Positions 1 to 9,200 of a DNA stretch of 64,000 nucleotides are shown here, piece by piece. The position numbers were made by a program, and so were the translations under genes. This stretch comes from Paenibacillus mesophilus (GTDB lineage Bacteria > Bacillota > Bacilli > Paenibacillales > NBRC-103111), in the NCBI RefSeq assembly GCF_005938385.1, contig NZ_VCRA01000008.1:1-64000 (forward strand). The letters are read 5' to 3'. Within the stretch, counting starts at the first letter, position 1. Each line of letters starts with the position of its first letter. A model generated the notes under the pieces. That model saw only the letters and a list, made by a program, of their open reading frames with translations, searched no databases and had not been told where the DNA came from.

Positions 1-1
1 A

Positions 2-586
2 TTTGTAAATGGATGTTCCTGCTCTTACGAGTAGACAACCTTTTTCGAGTTGTACAAAGAAAAATTATGTGAAAACAATCACAAAATTCACTTGCTACAT
101 GATGTTAGCCTTAATGCAACGCTACTGCATCTTTACCACCTAAATACACAGAACGACGCCGAATCCATCCGCTGGAAAAACCATTTTATCAACGATATTT
201 GGGCGCTTCTTAGCATGGAAGCCGAGTATCTCGCTAAGTACAGCATGATCAAGGATGATCCGTTGGTCAAACAAGCCAAAGAATGGATCGACGGTCACCT
301 TTCGGAAAAAATTCTTTTAAAAGACGTTGCCGGACGGATTGGACTGCACCCCGTTCAATTTAACACCCGATTTCAAAATCTTTTTGGAGCCTCCCCTTCC
401 AGGTACCTGTTGTCCGTCCGAATGGAGAAAGCCAAGCAATATTTGACGCAAACCGATTATACGATCGATCATATCGCGCAGTTATGCGGATACGATAACG
501 GCTTTTATATCAGCAGGGTTTTCTCCAAGCACTTCAGAATGACTCCTTCGCAGTACCGGAAAGAATACGGCTTGAAGCATCGTTAG
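2..586 (+). pseudogene. AraC-family regulator, C-terminal part, possibly broken by an in-frame stop
   Basis: The open part from TTG at 50 encodes 178 residues. The last 100 form the two helix-turn-helix motifs of the AraC family (ILLKDVAGRIGLHPVQFNTR, then TIDHIAQLCGYDNGFYISRV). Family members usually have about 280 residues including a sensor domain, so the N-terminus is missing. The same frame upstream reads FVNGCSCSYE, then TAG at 32-34, then TTFFELYKEK. This looks like one continuous sensor-domain segment interrupted by a single stop codon, so the gene may be inactive, but the window edge prevents proof. No good ribosome binding site precedes the TTG. It would bind DNA as a transcription activator. 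Its last 53 bp overlap the convergent beta-propeller gene. Confidence 0.6.
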
Positions 587-2597
587 CCTGATCCGAAAGC
601 TTTCTTCGATAAAGCTCTGAGCCAAGAGCGTAATACAGATGCCCATCCTGACCAAGCGCCATAATGGACAGCGGACCGTGATCGATGATTTCGTAATCGA
701 GCGTGCCGGGATCGACGACGACCAGCTTCCTGCCAAGCGCCGTGTACAACAATCCGTCCGTGCCCCAGCGGAGGTAAACAGGGCGGAATTTGCCTATATA
801 TTGGCTTTCGCAAACGCGCCGGCTGCGGATCACTTTGCCGCTAACCGGCTCCATAACGAAAATCGTTCCGTACACCGCCCCCCAAATATTTCCGTCCGGT
901 CCCGCCGACAATTCACCGATCATTAGCGGAGGAGTATCCAGATCCGGAATATCCGGGATAAATCGCTTAACGATTTCTTTCTTAACCGTATCCCAAATAA
1001 ACAGGTGGGCAACGTTTTCTGCCGGCCCCTTCCCAATCCCGCCCCAGATTGACGTACCCCCGTAGAGCAGTCCATCCTTGTAAGCAAGGCCGACGATACT
1101 GAGATTTGGCGCTATCTCCGGGTAAACGGTCCATTCATCTTCCAACTCGTAATAAACCGTTAATGCACCTGTGTTCAAACCGTAATCCGGGATGGTACCG
1201 ATGTATAGCTGATGTTCGCCTGAAGCAAGCGTAAACGGCCGGTCCTGCTGATGGCCGATCGGAAAAGCGAATCGCGGGTTCGCCTCGGCCATTCGATCGT
1301 CGGGCAACATATTCAGAGGTCTGGATTTGTCATAAACATATACATTCGCTTTCGTGTAAGTGCCGAAATACACTTTCCCGTTTAAAAATCCCATCCCTTC
1401 GATTTGCGGGAAAGCGGGTATTTGGGAAAGGATGCGTTCCTCCGTCGTGCTATATAGGCACAGCCCCCGGTGATAGCCGCCGATATACAGCATCCCATCC
1501 TCATCCGCTTCGATGGATTGGATTAGTAATGGTTTGGACGGAACATCCAATACCCGGTGATGGATATCATTCGTCTGCGGATCATAATACCAGACGTCCG
1601 CGTAACCACTGACAATCATTAAAACCGATTTTTCTCCGACGGTATGCCGGGGACTGGAATCCGTTGCGGCATCGGGTATGTGTGCTCCAGCGATTGTTGC
1701 CCACTCCGGCCCGGAAAGCGTCATCCACTGCATCAGCTTAATTTTTGCGGATCTTGCGGCCCCTGGTAATTCCCGTACAGGTTTGATCTCACAGGTTGTC
1801 CTATCGTAAGTCAAAAGCTTCGATTCGTGAACGAAGTAGTAGCCCGCTTGATCTTTTTCTGAGTGAACAACGGCCCCCACGCTGTCAAAACGGCCGGTGA
1901 TCCGGCGGTGAATCTCATCGTAGATGACGATCTCCTGTTGATTAACGGATAAAAACAAAAGCCCGTGCATCACCCAAATGCGATCGATAAACCCTTTTTC
2001 CCCCGTGAATCCGTCAATATGCAGCTCTTCTTTCGCGCAAGTACTGCGGTCAAACCGAAACAGGCGGATCGTACTTCCGATACCGGAATAAATATAATTC
2101 GCCGTAACGGCTACGCTCCGAGCATACTGCTCCTCCTCGGACATCCTTCCCAAATCGGAAAATCGCGCCGTTTCGATGTTGTACTCAAACACTTTGCTGT
2201 GTGGATAGGTTGCGCTTACAACTGTGCCGTTATCGGCCGCCTGGATATCCCAGACAAAAAAGTCATCCGCGGACGCCGCAACTGAAGTGACTTGTCTGGT
2301 CTCCGGTGAATACCGGTAAAGCACGCCGTCCGACGAGCTCGAGAAATAAACATTTCCATCCGAAGCGACGGCCATAGCCCAAACCGCATTGGACCCGGGA
2401 ATATCGAACGAAAATTTGATGTCCCTCTTAACCAGATCCAGTACGTAGAACGTTGCAGGCAAACCGTTGGAGGCAAAATACAGCTCCTTCTCCCCTTTTG
2501 GAGTCACACCCACCGCTGCCGCTTGCCCAAGGCGACATCGAACGGGTTCTCCCAGCTGCTCGGGTGGACCGATTATTCTATTGAAGACTGTTTTCAT
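534..2597 (-). CDS. Beta-propeller protein of unknown function
   Basis: The start at 2597 follows AGGAG with 8 nt spacing; the longer upstream frame is not needed. The 687-residue product contains repeated segments of the type 'DGNVYFSSSSDGVLYRYSPE', 'DEDGMLYIGGYHRGLCLYS' and 'GPDGNIWGAVYGTIFVME'. These are the blade signatures of SMP-30, PQQ or YVTN-like propellers. No signal peptide or lipobox is visible, so the protein is probably cytoplasmic. Such proteins in Paenibacillus often lie near glycan-degradation genes, but no substrate can be named. Its 3' end overlaps the AraC-type gene on the other strand by 53 bp, so the two transcripts converge. Confidence 0.75.
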   Translation of the reverse strand: MKTVFNRIIGPPEQLGEPVRCRLGQAAAVGVTPKGEKELYFASNGLPATFYVLDLVKRDIKFSFDIPGSNAVWAMAVASDGNVYFSSSSDGVLYRYSPETRQVTSVAASADDFFVWDIQAADNGTVVSATYPHSKVFEYNIETARFSDLGRMSEEEQYARSVAVTANYIYSGIGSTIRLFRFDRSTCAKEELHIDGFTGEKGFIDRIWVMHGLLFLSVNQQEIVIYDEIHRRITGRFDSVGAVVHSEKDQAGYYFVHESKLLTYDRTTCEIKPVRELPGAARSAKIKLMQWMTLSGPEWATIAGAHIPDAATDSSPRHTVGEKSVLMIVSGYADVWYYDPQTNDIHHRVLDVPSKPLLIQSIEADEDGMLYIGGYHRGLCLYSTTEERILSQIPAFPQIEGMGFLNGKVYFGTYTKANVYVYDKSRPLNMLPDDRMAEANPRFAFPIGHQQDRPFTLASGEHQLYIGTIPDYGLNTGALTVYYELEDEWTVYPEIAPNLSIVGLAYKDGLLYGGTSIWGGIGKGPAENVAHLFIWDTVKKEIVKRFIPDIPDLDTPPLMIGELSAGPDGNIWGAVYGTIFVMEPVSGKVIRSRRVCESQYIGKFRPVYLRWGTDGLLYTALGRKLVVVDPGTLDYEIIDHGPLSIMALGQDGHLYYALGSELYRRKLSDQANDASSRILSGTAKESF

Positions 2598-2891
2598 CCA
2601 CTTCGCTCCTAACCAAGTATGAACCTTCTGAACAAAACTATAATTAAATCGCTTCCCAAAATACATGCAAGGAAAAAACAATTTATATACTTTCTTAAAC
2701 CCGAATATTTGCCGGGATCGGCCTGACGGTGGAGACGATCCGGTTTTAGCACACGATCCGGAGCGGAGTAAGTGCAAAAACAAACGGGACTCTCCCTTAA
2801 GCCGCAAGGCTTTCGAAAAGTCCCTGAATGTTACTGAACTATGCTTGTGTCGCCGGACAAATAAATAATTTTTAAATCCCTTCACGCAAAA

Positions 2892-2920
2892 ATAACCGCC
2901 CGCAGCCGGCGGGCGGTTAT
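2892..2920 (-). terminator. Intrinsic terminator after the 2925-3572 gene
   Basis: A perfect 12-bp stem (2892-2903 with 2909-2920, GC-rich) has a 5-nt loop and is followed on the minus strand by TTTT. It lies just after the stop codon of the leftward gene ending at 2925. Confidence 0.85.
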
Positions 2921-2924
2921 CGGA

Positions 2925-3572
2925 TTATTTACCTTGTGAGTCAACCATGGTTTGGATCCTGTCCCAATGATTTTGACGCATTGTATCCCAATGATAGAAA
3001 TTAGACCATTCCTGAATGAGATTACCGGTTTTATCGATATCCTCGGCACCGACACTACGGGCCAGTTCGAGCGGACTAATCTTTGCGGGAGACGCCACGT
3101 ACATCGTACGTAACACTGCAGGTTCCGGCAATGTTTGTTCTTGCTTGAATTTAAATCCAAACACAGCGCAATCCGCACTTTTGTAATAATTACTGACACC
3201 CATTATTTTTATGCTGGACAAGATCTCGTCGGGGTAGCTGAAGCTGTGATCGCCGCCTCCTGGATAATTGCCTCCCAGTTGATTGCTGGTAGAGCCATCG
3301 TCAAAGATAAACCACCATGCATTCAAAATACTGCCCGTAAGTGTCCTGACTCCGACAACAGGTCCGCGAGCCACCAAGTCGAACACGCCGCCATGCGGTG
3401 GATTGGAGCTTCCGACGCCTTGGTCTCCCATTCGAGGGGTTTGAGTCGGACGGGGAAAACAACCGCTGCTTGACGGAGCATCATCCGCTAACAAAAAAAA
3501 ACGCGGAACTTCGAACGGACGAATGCTCCATGGTAGAAGTTGTACCATATGGTCGGTTGTTTCATAAGACAT
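2925..3572 (-). CDS. Unknown protein, possibly lectin-like
   Basis: I do not recognise the family. The ATG at 3572 (MSYETTDHMV) is the likeliest start because the region above it is AT-rich and non-coding, but the ribosome binding site is poor. The 215-residue product is rich in Gly, Ser, Trp and aromatic residues in beta-like strands (GVRTLTGSILNAWWFIFDDG, SYPDEILSSIKIMG). This is reminiscent of jacalin or other beta-prism folds, which is an inference from composition only. It has no signal peptide. The C-terminal 60 residues look helical. The gene has its own terminator at 2892-2920 and is divergent from the membrane protein gene at 3713. Confidence 0.55.
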   Translation of the reverse strand: MSYETTDHMVQLLPWSIRPFEVPRFFLLADDAPSSSGCFPRPTQTPRMGDQGVGSSNPPHGGVFDLVARGPVVGVRTLTGSILNAWWFIFDDGSTSNQLGGNYPGGGDHSFSYPDEILSSIKIMGVSNYYKSADCAVFGFKFKQEQTLPEPAVLRTMYVASPAKISPLELARSVGAEDIDKTGNLIQEWSNFYHWDTMRQNHWDRIQTMVDSQGK

Positions 3573-3712
3573 TTGATTTAAATCAAAATCAAGCAAGTTC
3601 TTAATGTAGCATTGTTGATGCTCGCCCTTGTAAAGGGTTTTGGCAGGTCCGTTCGGCAGAATAAAAAGAAGCGCCTTTGACAAATAGGTAAAATATTTCC
3701 AATGGTGAAGCG

Positions 3713-4135
3713 ATGAATAGAGTGTTTGCACTGTTATGTTCGATTGTGATGCCTGGATTGGGACAAATGATTAACGGACAACTTGTCAAAGGTATTATTT
3801 TTTTGATTATTGAGCAAGTCCTGAACACGTTGGCTCATATCAACGAAGGCATATACTTAGACTTAAATGGGCTGCATCAGGAAGCTTTTCAAAGCGTGGA
3901 TATCCAGTTTGCTTTGTTTTACCCCGGGTTTTATGTAGCAGTAATTTACGATTCTTTTCGTTATTCTTCGAGTGATCGTCTGCCTTCCCCTGGAGCGAAT
4001 ATTTATTTTTTAGTCGCAGGTTTTATAGGGACATTCAGCATCATTTACGCCCGGCTTTTGCCCTCTCCATTATTGCTCGGAGGTGCCTCCATCATCGTCC
4101 CCATCCTCTTGGGTGTGTTTCTGCACCGAAGATAA
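3713..4135 (+). CDS. Small integral membrane protein
   Basis: The 140-residue product is mostly hydrophobic, with about four membrane segments (residues 4-20, 24-45, 65-82 and 95-135). The N-terminus MNRVFALLCSIVMPGLGQMINGQ resembles small Firmicute membrane proteins whose first helix carries a PGLGQ motif, as in TM2-like proteins. The start follows GGTGAAGCG closely. It is divergent from the 2925 gene and appears to be monocistronic. Its function is unknown. Confidence 0.65.
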   Translation: MNRVFALLCSIVMPGLGQMINGQLVKGIIFLIIEQVLNTLAHINEGIYLDLNGLHQEAFQSVDIQFALFYPGFYVAVIYDSFRYSSSDRLPSPGANIYFLVAGFIGTFSIIYARLLPSPLLLGGASIIVPILLGVFLHRR

Positions 4136-4276
4136 TGTTAAAGAACCAATCTCGTCTTGGGACGCGTTGCGCTTGTAACAGCACTCGTTCAAACACCCGC
4201 GTGCTGCGAGAACAGATCCAGGTTCGCAAGGAGTTGGCTAACGGCCGCCGGCGGTTCGATACAGCTTATTCCCAGC

Positions 4277-4546
4277 TTAGTCCCTGGGATTCTCGACCTT
4301 CATGATATCCATGAATGCGACTTTGGTAGTTTCCCCGTGCCTTTGGATGTGCACCTTACCGGTACGAGAATCCATATTTTCTATTCGACCACGAACGGGC
4401 AGTTCCATACCCCACACCGTCAATAACACCTCTGCATTTTCAGACTTCGCTTCGTTCAATTGGTTCGCCAGCTCCTCCAATGCAAATTCGTCACGAGTTG
4501 GTCGCTTAACATCGTATTTCTTCTTTGGCTTCGGAACCCCAGTCAA
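4277..4546 (-). CDS. YolD-like family protein
   Basis: This is a small protein of 89 residues. The TTG at 4546 is chosen as start because GGGGGT lies about 8 nt upstream; a GTG at 4555 is the alternative. The core (RPTRDEFALEELANQLNEA, then VLLTVWGMELPVRGRIENMD and a TGKVHIQRHG strand) matches the YolD-like family. In Bacilli these proteins usually accompany the Y-family polymerase UvrX/YqjW and may act in SOS mutagenesis. Here no polymerase gene is adjacent, so it is an orphan YolD. Confidence 0.75.
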   Translation of the reverse strand: MTGVPKPKKKYDVKRPTRDEFALEELANQLNEAKSENAEVLLTVWGMELPVRGRIENMDSRTGKVHIQRHGETTKVAFMDIMKVENPRD

Positions 4547-4700
4547 TCCAAACACCCCCGCAGAACATTTGTTTCTATTTTACCATTTTTAATGTATGGA
4601 GAGAACCCAAACCTTTGTCCGACGGCCCGATGGGCGGTTCGTTTAGCTTCGATAGCGGAACGGCGCGAGCCGGTGGAGCAATAACACCTGCCTCGGATAT

Positions 4701-4790
4701 GTGATCCTCGGCGCGCAAAAACTCGGATACAGCGAGGAACAAACAAGGCAGCTAGTGCGTGCTATCTATGCTGAGTTTGATCGAAAATAA
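4701..4790 (+). pseudogene. Possible remnant of a small gene
   Basis: A short frame ends in a convincing helical protein tail (GYSEEQTRQLVRAIYAEFDRK, then TAA at 4788-4790) but has no plausible beginning. On the opposite strand, 4768-4912, another protein-like frame (LLDGLLERSETESLLKVRQI) runs into the same place. The rest of 4556-5007 shows no gene. One or both frames may be leftovers of lost genes; neither family is recognised. Confidence 0.25.
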
Positions 4791-5007
4791 GTCGATGAAA
4801 ATAATACGCGGTTGAACGAGCCATTATTTGTCTGACTTTAAGCAAGCTTTCTGTTTCTGAACGTTCAAGAAGGCCGTCAAGTAATCGACGACCTTGCTCG
4901 TTATTCAACTAACGTTTTCGTTAGGTTAGCGATATTGTTTTTTTCAGTTAGTCTAAAAGCATACAGCCAGCTTTTGCTTTTGCTGTAAACTTGAATGGAT
5001 GGTTTGC

Positions 5008-6360
5008 TCATTCATGTTCAACTTTCCTTTTGGCGTAATATCCTTCTCCCCCGAGCCAATGTATAGTCGCCCCGTCGATTTTTCCGGAAAAGTCCTTCCG
5101 GAAGGAAATACGAACGTATGCCGCTTTCGCATAAAAATCGATCTGTTCCGCAGCTTCGGATTGGAGGAAAAGCTCCAGTTTGAATCCGAATATGGTGATG
5201 AACAAACGCCCATGCTCCACGGTTACATGAATCGGTATAAACGCTTCATAGGTTCCGGCAAACCCTTCGTAACGCCTTGGTTGCACCGGCGCCTGAATTT
5301 CTGGCTTGTCCGGGAAAGCTACCGTTTCCCCGAACATCATTCCGGCCAAGTCCCGATTCATTCTTTCCAGAGGAGACAACAGGAAGTTGCTTAAAACAAC
5401 GATCAATAGCCGTTCATCCGCAAATCTGGTCATTCGGGTGAAATACCCGGGATTGCCCAACCCCCCGTGATGGATTCGGGTTCTTAAGCGTCCGCCTAAA
5501 GACTGCCGGTCAATATACCATCCATACCCGTAGTTTTGCAGAAACGGGGTAAATAAGCGCTCTCTGGTTTGCCGGCTGAACAGCAGGTCGGAATGCAGGG
5601 CTTGGTCCCATAAGTACAAATCACCGGTAGTGGAATACAGTCCGGCTGCTCCGGCATGGGTCGACATATGTGCATACTCTCCATGAATGACCTCGTCTCC
5701 CGTCGCAGAGTAACCGTCTGCCCTATGCTTCAGTATGCGATTATGAACATCGTAACCGGAATGATGCATGCCAAGAGGATGAAAAATATGATCCTGCAAA
5801 AATGCTTCGAACGGTTTCCCCGAGACTTGCTCAATTAAATAGGTCAGTAAAATATATCCGGAATTCCCGTATTGGAACTGATCTCCTGGAGGAAAGGCAA
5901 GCGGCTGATCCCGGAATTTATGAACGACATTCTCCAGCTTCATGGACACTTTCGTATTCAGGCCCACGGGATGCGAAAGACCGGACGTATGCGTCAACAG
6001 ATGATGAATGGTGATTTTATCCCCATTCGGGAAATCGGCCAAATACCGGCCGATAGTATGATCCGTGTTAATTACGCCTTGCTCGTGCAGCAGCATGATC
6101 GCGGCAGCTGTAAAGGACTTGCTTACAGATCCCAGTCGGAAGATCGTATCACGTGTATTTTTGACTTCATGCTCCCGGTTGGCCATCCCGTAGCCTTCGT
6201 TTAACACAATCTCGCCATCGTGCGCTACCAGTACAGAACCGCTGAAATAGTCCAATTGCTCATAAGCTTGCAGATATTCGTCCATCCTTGATCTCAACGT
6301 CTCTTGGTCGTGAACGATAAAAGACGGGTCGGTGCTTTCGGACGAAACGAAAAGATTCAT
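5008..6360 (-). CDS. Serine hydrolase of the beta-lactamase (class C) family
   Basis: The 450-residue protein has the penicillin-binding and class C beta-lactamase fold (PF00144). The nucleophile motif SVSK is at residues 78-81, the YGN motif at 164-166 and a HHG motif near 297-299. 'TIHHLLTHTSGL' is typical of the family. About 100 C-terminal residues form an extra beta-rich domain. There is no signal peptide, so it is probably a cytoplasmic esterase, amidase or D-aminopeptidase-like enzyme rather than a drug-resistance enzyme. The start follows GGGAGG at ideal spacing. It stands alone between unrelated genes. Confidence 0.85.
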   Translation of the reverse strand: MNLFVSSESTDPSFIVHDQETLRSRMDEYLQAYEQLDYFSGSVLVAHDGEIVLNEGYGMANREHEVKNTRDTIFRLGSVSKSFTAAAIMLLHEQGVINTDHTIGRYLADFPNGDKITIHHLLTHTSGLSHPVGLNTKVSMKLENVVHKFRDQPLAFPPGDQFQYGNSGYILLTYLIEQVSGKPFEAFLQDHIFHPLGMHHSGYDVHNRILKHRADGYSATGDEVIHGEYAHMSTHAGAAGLYSTTGDLYLWDQALHSDLLFSRQTRERLFTPFLQNYGYGWYIDRQSLGGRLRTRIHHGGLGNPGYFTRMTRFADERLLIVVLSNFLLSPLERMNRDLAGMMFGETVAFPDKPEIQAPVQPRRYEGFAGTYEAFIPIHVTVEHGRLFITIFGFKLELFLQSEAAEQIDFYAKAAYVRISFRKDFSGKIDGATIHWLGGEGYYAKRKVEHE

Positions 6361-6582
6361 AGCAGCTTTCCTCCCGCAATCATTCTTTTTTGCTTTTTGC
6401 TACGGACTGTTATTTCCAAAGTTGAACCGGATTCCCCCGCGTGCCGGACCAACCTTACCGCCATTTAAATGATGAATTGTTGCGAATGGGGGAATCCTTC
6501 TCACGTAAACTTTCTTGACCGATCATTCGGTATTGCTGCCGGTTGAGATACTGCTCATCGTCTTTCGGTCCTCCGCATTTAT

Positions 6583-7626
6583 TTATGGCAAAATGTATTT
6601 AATCAGCACGCCGCCGACTTTGTTGGTCATGAAGCTCGGCGCCTTTTTCCACAGTTCGATAAAGAAGCAGAGGCTCTCCTTGTCGGGCGGGCCCTGCTTA
6701 GCCGCCCCGCCGCTGTAGACGAGGTAGGTCAGCTGCTGCGGTTTCGCGCCCCACTTCTCCTTGGATTTGTAGTGGCTAGAACCCGCCGGTGAACGGCCAA
6801 GGTCCAAATACTTCATGCCGCTGCGGATGCCGAAGCGGACCGCCTCCCAGTACATGAAGTTGTTTAAGTACTTGTTGTTGTACTGCGTCAAGGTCCCCCC
6901 ATACGGGTAGTACAGCGTCTCGTTGCTCGGGCTTGTCAGCAGCAGCATGCCGCCGATCACCTCTCGCGTCTCTTTGTCCAGCACCGTAAGCAGCGTGCTG
7001 TTGTCCGGCAAACACTCGAAAAACTGCCGAAAAAAACGCAACCCCTCCGCTGGCGACCCCAATTGCTTCTTCCGCTTCACGTACACGCGGTGAAACGCCT
7101 CCAGATGGCTGTGGTCGAACGAGACGTCAAACCAGTCGTTCTTGTATACTTTGCGAGTATGGTTGCGGTTGCTGCTCGAGGATAGTGCCAGCACCTGCTC
7201 CTCGTTGTCCGCCAATGGGAGGACAAAAGTATAGTTCTGCAGACACGCGTGCCAATGCGGATCACTCACCTGCTGCTCCTTTAGCCGCAGCTTTACGTAA
7301 GCGAGCTTGAGCTTGTCCTTGAGGCCAGCCGCGGCAGTGACGGCGAATTGAAACGCTTCCTCGCTTTCCGCACAAACGTCCATGTAGTTGACGAATGGCA
7401 GCGACACGCCCGCCTTCTTCAAGCTGAGGCTACGCCCGATGACGAGCGGCACGAGGGCATGAATGCGTCCGGCCTCATCGATAACGGCGTGGTAGCCGCA
7501 GGTGTAGCCGTACGCCCGCATCAGCACGTCACGGAATGCCGTCGTATGAAAGACGGTGCCCTTCGCGAGCGCCAACTTGTCCCACTCCGCCTGCATGCTT
7601 GGTTCGTAAGCGACAAATCGTAACAT
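6583..7626 (-). CDS. FemAB/GNAT-fold acyltransferase
   Basis: The 347-residue protein contains a FemAB-type double GNAT fold: 'TVFHTTAFRDVLMRAYGYTCGY' at the N-terminus, and 'GGMLLLTSPSNETLYYPYGG' with 'YLDLGRSPAGSSHYKSKEKW' in the second half. Such enzymes transfer acyl or aminoacyl groups, often to cell-wall or extracellular polysaccharide precursors. The ribosome binding site AAAGGA overlaps the stop codon of a transporter remnant (7634-7714), so the gene was once the second gene of an operon. Its GC content is visibly higher than that of the flanks, which hints at a different origin. Confidence 0.8.
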   Translation of the reverse strand: MLRFVAYEPSMQAEWDKLALAKGTVFHTTAFRDVLMRAYGYTCGYHAVIDEAGRIHALVPLVIGRSLSLKKAGVSLPFVNYMDVCAESEEAFQFAVTAAAGLKDKLKLAYVKLRLKEQQVSDPHWHACLQNYTFVLPLADNEEQVLALSSSSNRNHTRKVYKNDWFDVSFDHSHLEAFHRVYVKRKKQLGSPAEGLRFFRQFFECLPDNSTLLTVLDKETREVIGGMLLLTSPSNETLYYPYGGTLTQYNNKYLNNFMYWEAVRFGIRSGMKYLDLGRSPAGSSHYKSKEKWGAKPQQLTYLVYSGGAAKQGPPDKESLCFFIELWKKAPSFMTNKVGGVLIKYILP

Positions 7627-7633
7627 AAGTGTA

Positions 7634-7714
7634 CTATCCTTTCAGCCAGAAAACGACGCCGACCATAACGTACAGCCGGCCCATTTCATCGCGCTAATCT
7701 GCTCGTAGAACACG
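7634..7714 (-). pseudogene. Remnant of an EamA/SMR-type transporter (C-terminus)
   Basis: The minus strand reads AVFYEQISAMKWAG in one frame and continues as LYVMVGVVFWLKG, then TAG, in the next. Together these resemble the last helix of EamA or small multidrug resistance transporters, interrupted by a one-base frameshift. Nothing of the rest of the gene is visible upstream. The stop codon lies 7 nt before the acyltransferase ATG. I see nothing else in 7740-7920. Confidence 0.5.
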
Positions 7715-7923
7715 GCCTACCCCTCAAGGCTAGGCTATTTAAACTTAATTACACTACTATTCTTTCTTTATCTTAGAATTCCTTCCTGTTTGTTCCACTC
7801 TCCTGCCCGTATTAAATTTCGATTTTCAATAGAAATCATGATTCATGATGTATTAACGCTTCTGCATGAATAACATTGTCGATAAGGAAAGCACATAGCA
7901 ATTGCAGCGACGGTCAACGGAGG

Positions 7924-8556
7924 TCATGGTTTATTCGCAGGCGGTGAGGGCGTTTCGCGCTTGTCGGCATATGCCGCCTGAACCGACTGTTTTAATTCGC
8001 CATAGAGCGGATCCTTTTTCTCCATACGCCGCTCCAGTTTGTCTTTGCGATCAAGGTTATATTTGCCCTGATGAAACGCCACGGTTTGGAAACTGTCATG
8101 CTCCGGTGCTTCCGCTAAATAGAGCAAATAGGATGTTCCCGAAACCAGCTTCGAATAATAGTTGCCATTGTAAACCGTTTGCTTCGGAAACATCGCCCGT
8201 CCTTTCATCCAATATTGTTCTAACACCGTTATCTTTTCGCCGGGCTGCAACGATCCGCTCTCATCCTTTAGTACCTCTTCGATCGTTACTTTCGTTTTTG
8301 TATAGTGATCATACGGAAGGTCGTAAGGCGCGGCATCTGCGGTTGCTGTCGCTTTGACAATGACCGGGGAAGCTGCAGCAAGCTCTGCCGCCGTCTGAAA
8401 CCGCACAAAGTCGATCTCTTTTAGATACGTATACCCGAACAAGTAATGCATGGAGTACATCACAACGACCACAAATGCGATTAGGTTGGTGACCAGAATG
8501 CCTACAGCGCCCCAGAACATTCGCTCTTTCTGATAACGCACCCACCTTTTCCACAT
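7924..8556 (-). CDS. Membrane-anchored protein of unknown function
   Basis: The 210-residue protein has one membrane segment near the N-terminus (residues 14-40) preceded by a basic stretch, so the rest should lie outside the cell. The outer part is a predicted beta-rich domain of about 120 residues ('ASPVIVKATATADAAPYD', 'TKVTIEEVLKDESGSLQPGE', 'GTSYLLYLAEAPEH') followed by a charged tail ending in PSPPANKP. This resembles small Paenibacillus proteins that carry an OB- or cupredoxin-like beta domain, without a known role. A strong GGAGGAGGG lies before the start. It appears to be monocistronic. Confidence 0.65.
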   Translation of the reverse strand: MWKRWVRYQKERMFWGAVGILVTNLIAFVVVVMYSMHYLFGYTYLKEIDFVRFQTAAELAAASPVIVKATATADAAPYDLPYDHYTKTKVTIEEVLKDESGSLQPGEKITVLEQYWMKGRAMFPKQTVYNGNYYSKLVSGTSYLLYLAEAPEHDSFQTVAFHQGKYNLDRKDKLERRMEKKDPLYGELKQSVQAAYADKRETPSPPANKP

Positions 8557-8730
8557 GCTGAATCCCTCCTCCTTCCCCTTCTTGAAAGGCGCGCTCGAAT
8601 GAGACCAGGCTATAAACTGAATATGGTTTTATTGGCTATCAACTCAACCTTATCGTGGCCGCAACCCGCACGGCCTTCATTTTTAAGGTGCTCGATGGTC
8701 CCAGACTCCCCTGTTCATCTGATATATACA

Positions 8731-8946
8731 TCACTCGAGCACTGTTTGCAACGATAAGTACGCAACGTCTGCTTTACTTCTCCTGAGTACAAGGCGTCTG
8801 TGAATTTCCTGAGATATTCCGACTTCGACTGATCCGTTGTCCGAAATACCCGGATTCAAATAACATTCAGGGAGCGGCTGCTCTATGACCTGTTTCCCTT
8901 CTTGTAATTGGGTATGCTGACTTGCTTGTACAATGTACGTTTTCAT
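8731..8946 (-). CDS. Small unknown protein behind a terminator-like hairpin
   Basis: From ATG at 8946 the frame encodes 71 residues (MKTYIVQASQ to LSLQTVLE). An excellent ribosome binding site, AGGAGAG, lies 6-7 nt upstream, directly after a U-rich tract that closes a hairpin (8966-8992). The protein family is not recognised and no membrane segment is present. The strong translation signal argues that it is real; the lack of known relatives argues for caution. Confidence 0.4.
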   Translation of the reverse strand: MKTYIVQASQHTQLQEGKQVIEQPLPECYLNPGISDNGSVEVGISQEIHRRLVLRRSKADVAYLSLQTVLE

Positions 8947-8956
8947 CCAATCTCTC

Positions 8957-8992
8957 CTAAAAAATAAACAGCTACCGTAACAGTGGCTGTTT
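8957..8992 (-). promoter_or_regulatory. Terminator-like hairpin in front of the small ORF
   Basis: On the minus strand AAACAGC pairs with GCTGTTT (8986-8992 with 8966-8972) and an inner ACTG/CGGT stem extends it. An ATTTTTT tract follows, and the Shine-Dalgarno AGGAG of the small ORF begins immediately after it. This is the layout of an attenuator, but it could also be the terminator of an upstream transcript. Confidence 0.4.
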
Positions 8993-9200
8993 CTGACATA
9001 AGAAAACAAACTGCGTGTTCCAGGTCAAAAATATAAAAGACCTGAGAGTGAATTCTTGTCCTCTCAAGCGAAATACAACCAGTCCCCGCCGCTTCAGCAC
9101 CGTGGCGAACGTGCTGGTTAAGTTTGTTCCGGCCCGCCGCAGATTTGCAAATGGAGTTTGCCAAAAAAGAAAAATATCTGTGCCGCTTACCTGTTTTCAT

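Noticed and set aside
5008..6360. Beta-lactamase resistance gene
   Set aside because: The motifs fit the broad class C serine hydrolase family and no signal peptide is present, so a resistance role is not supported.
9015..9200. Possible riboswitch or sRNA between the small ORF and the SBP gene
   Set aside because: Only weak local stems were seen and no match to a known riboswitch core was recognised.
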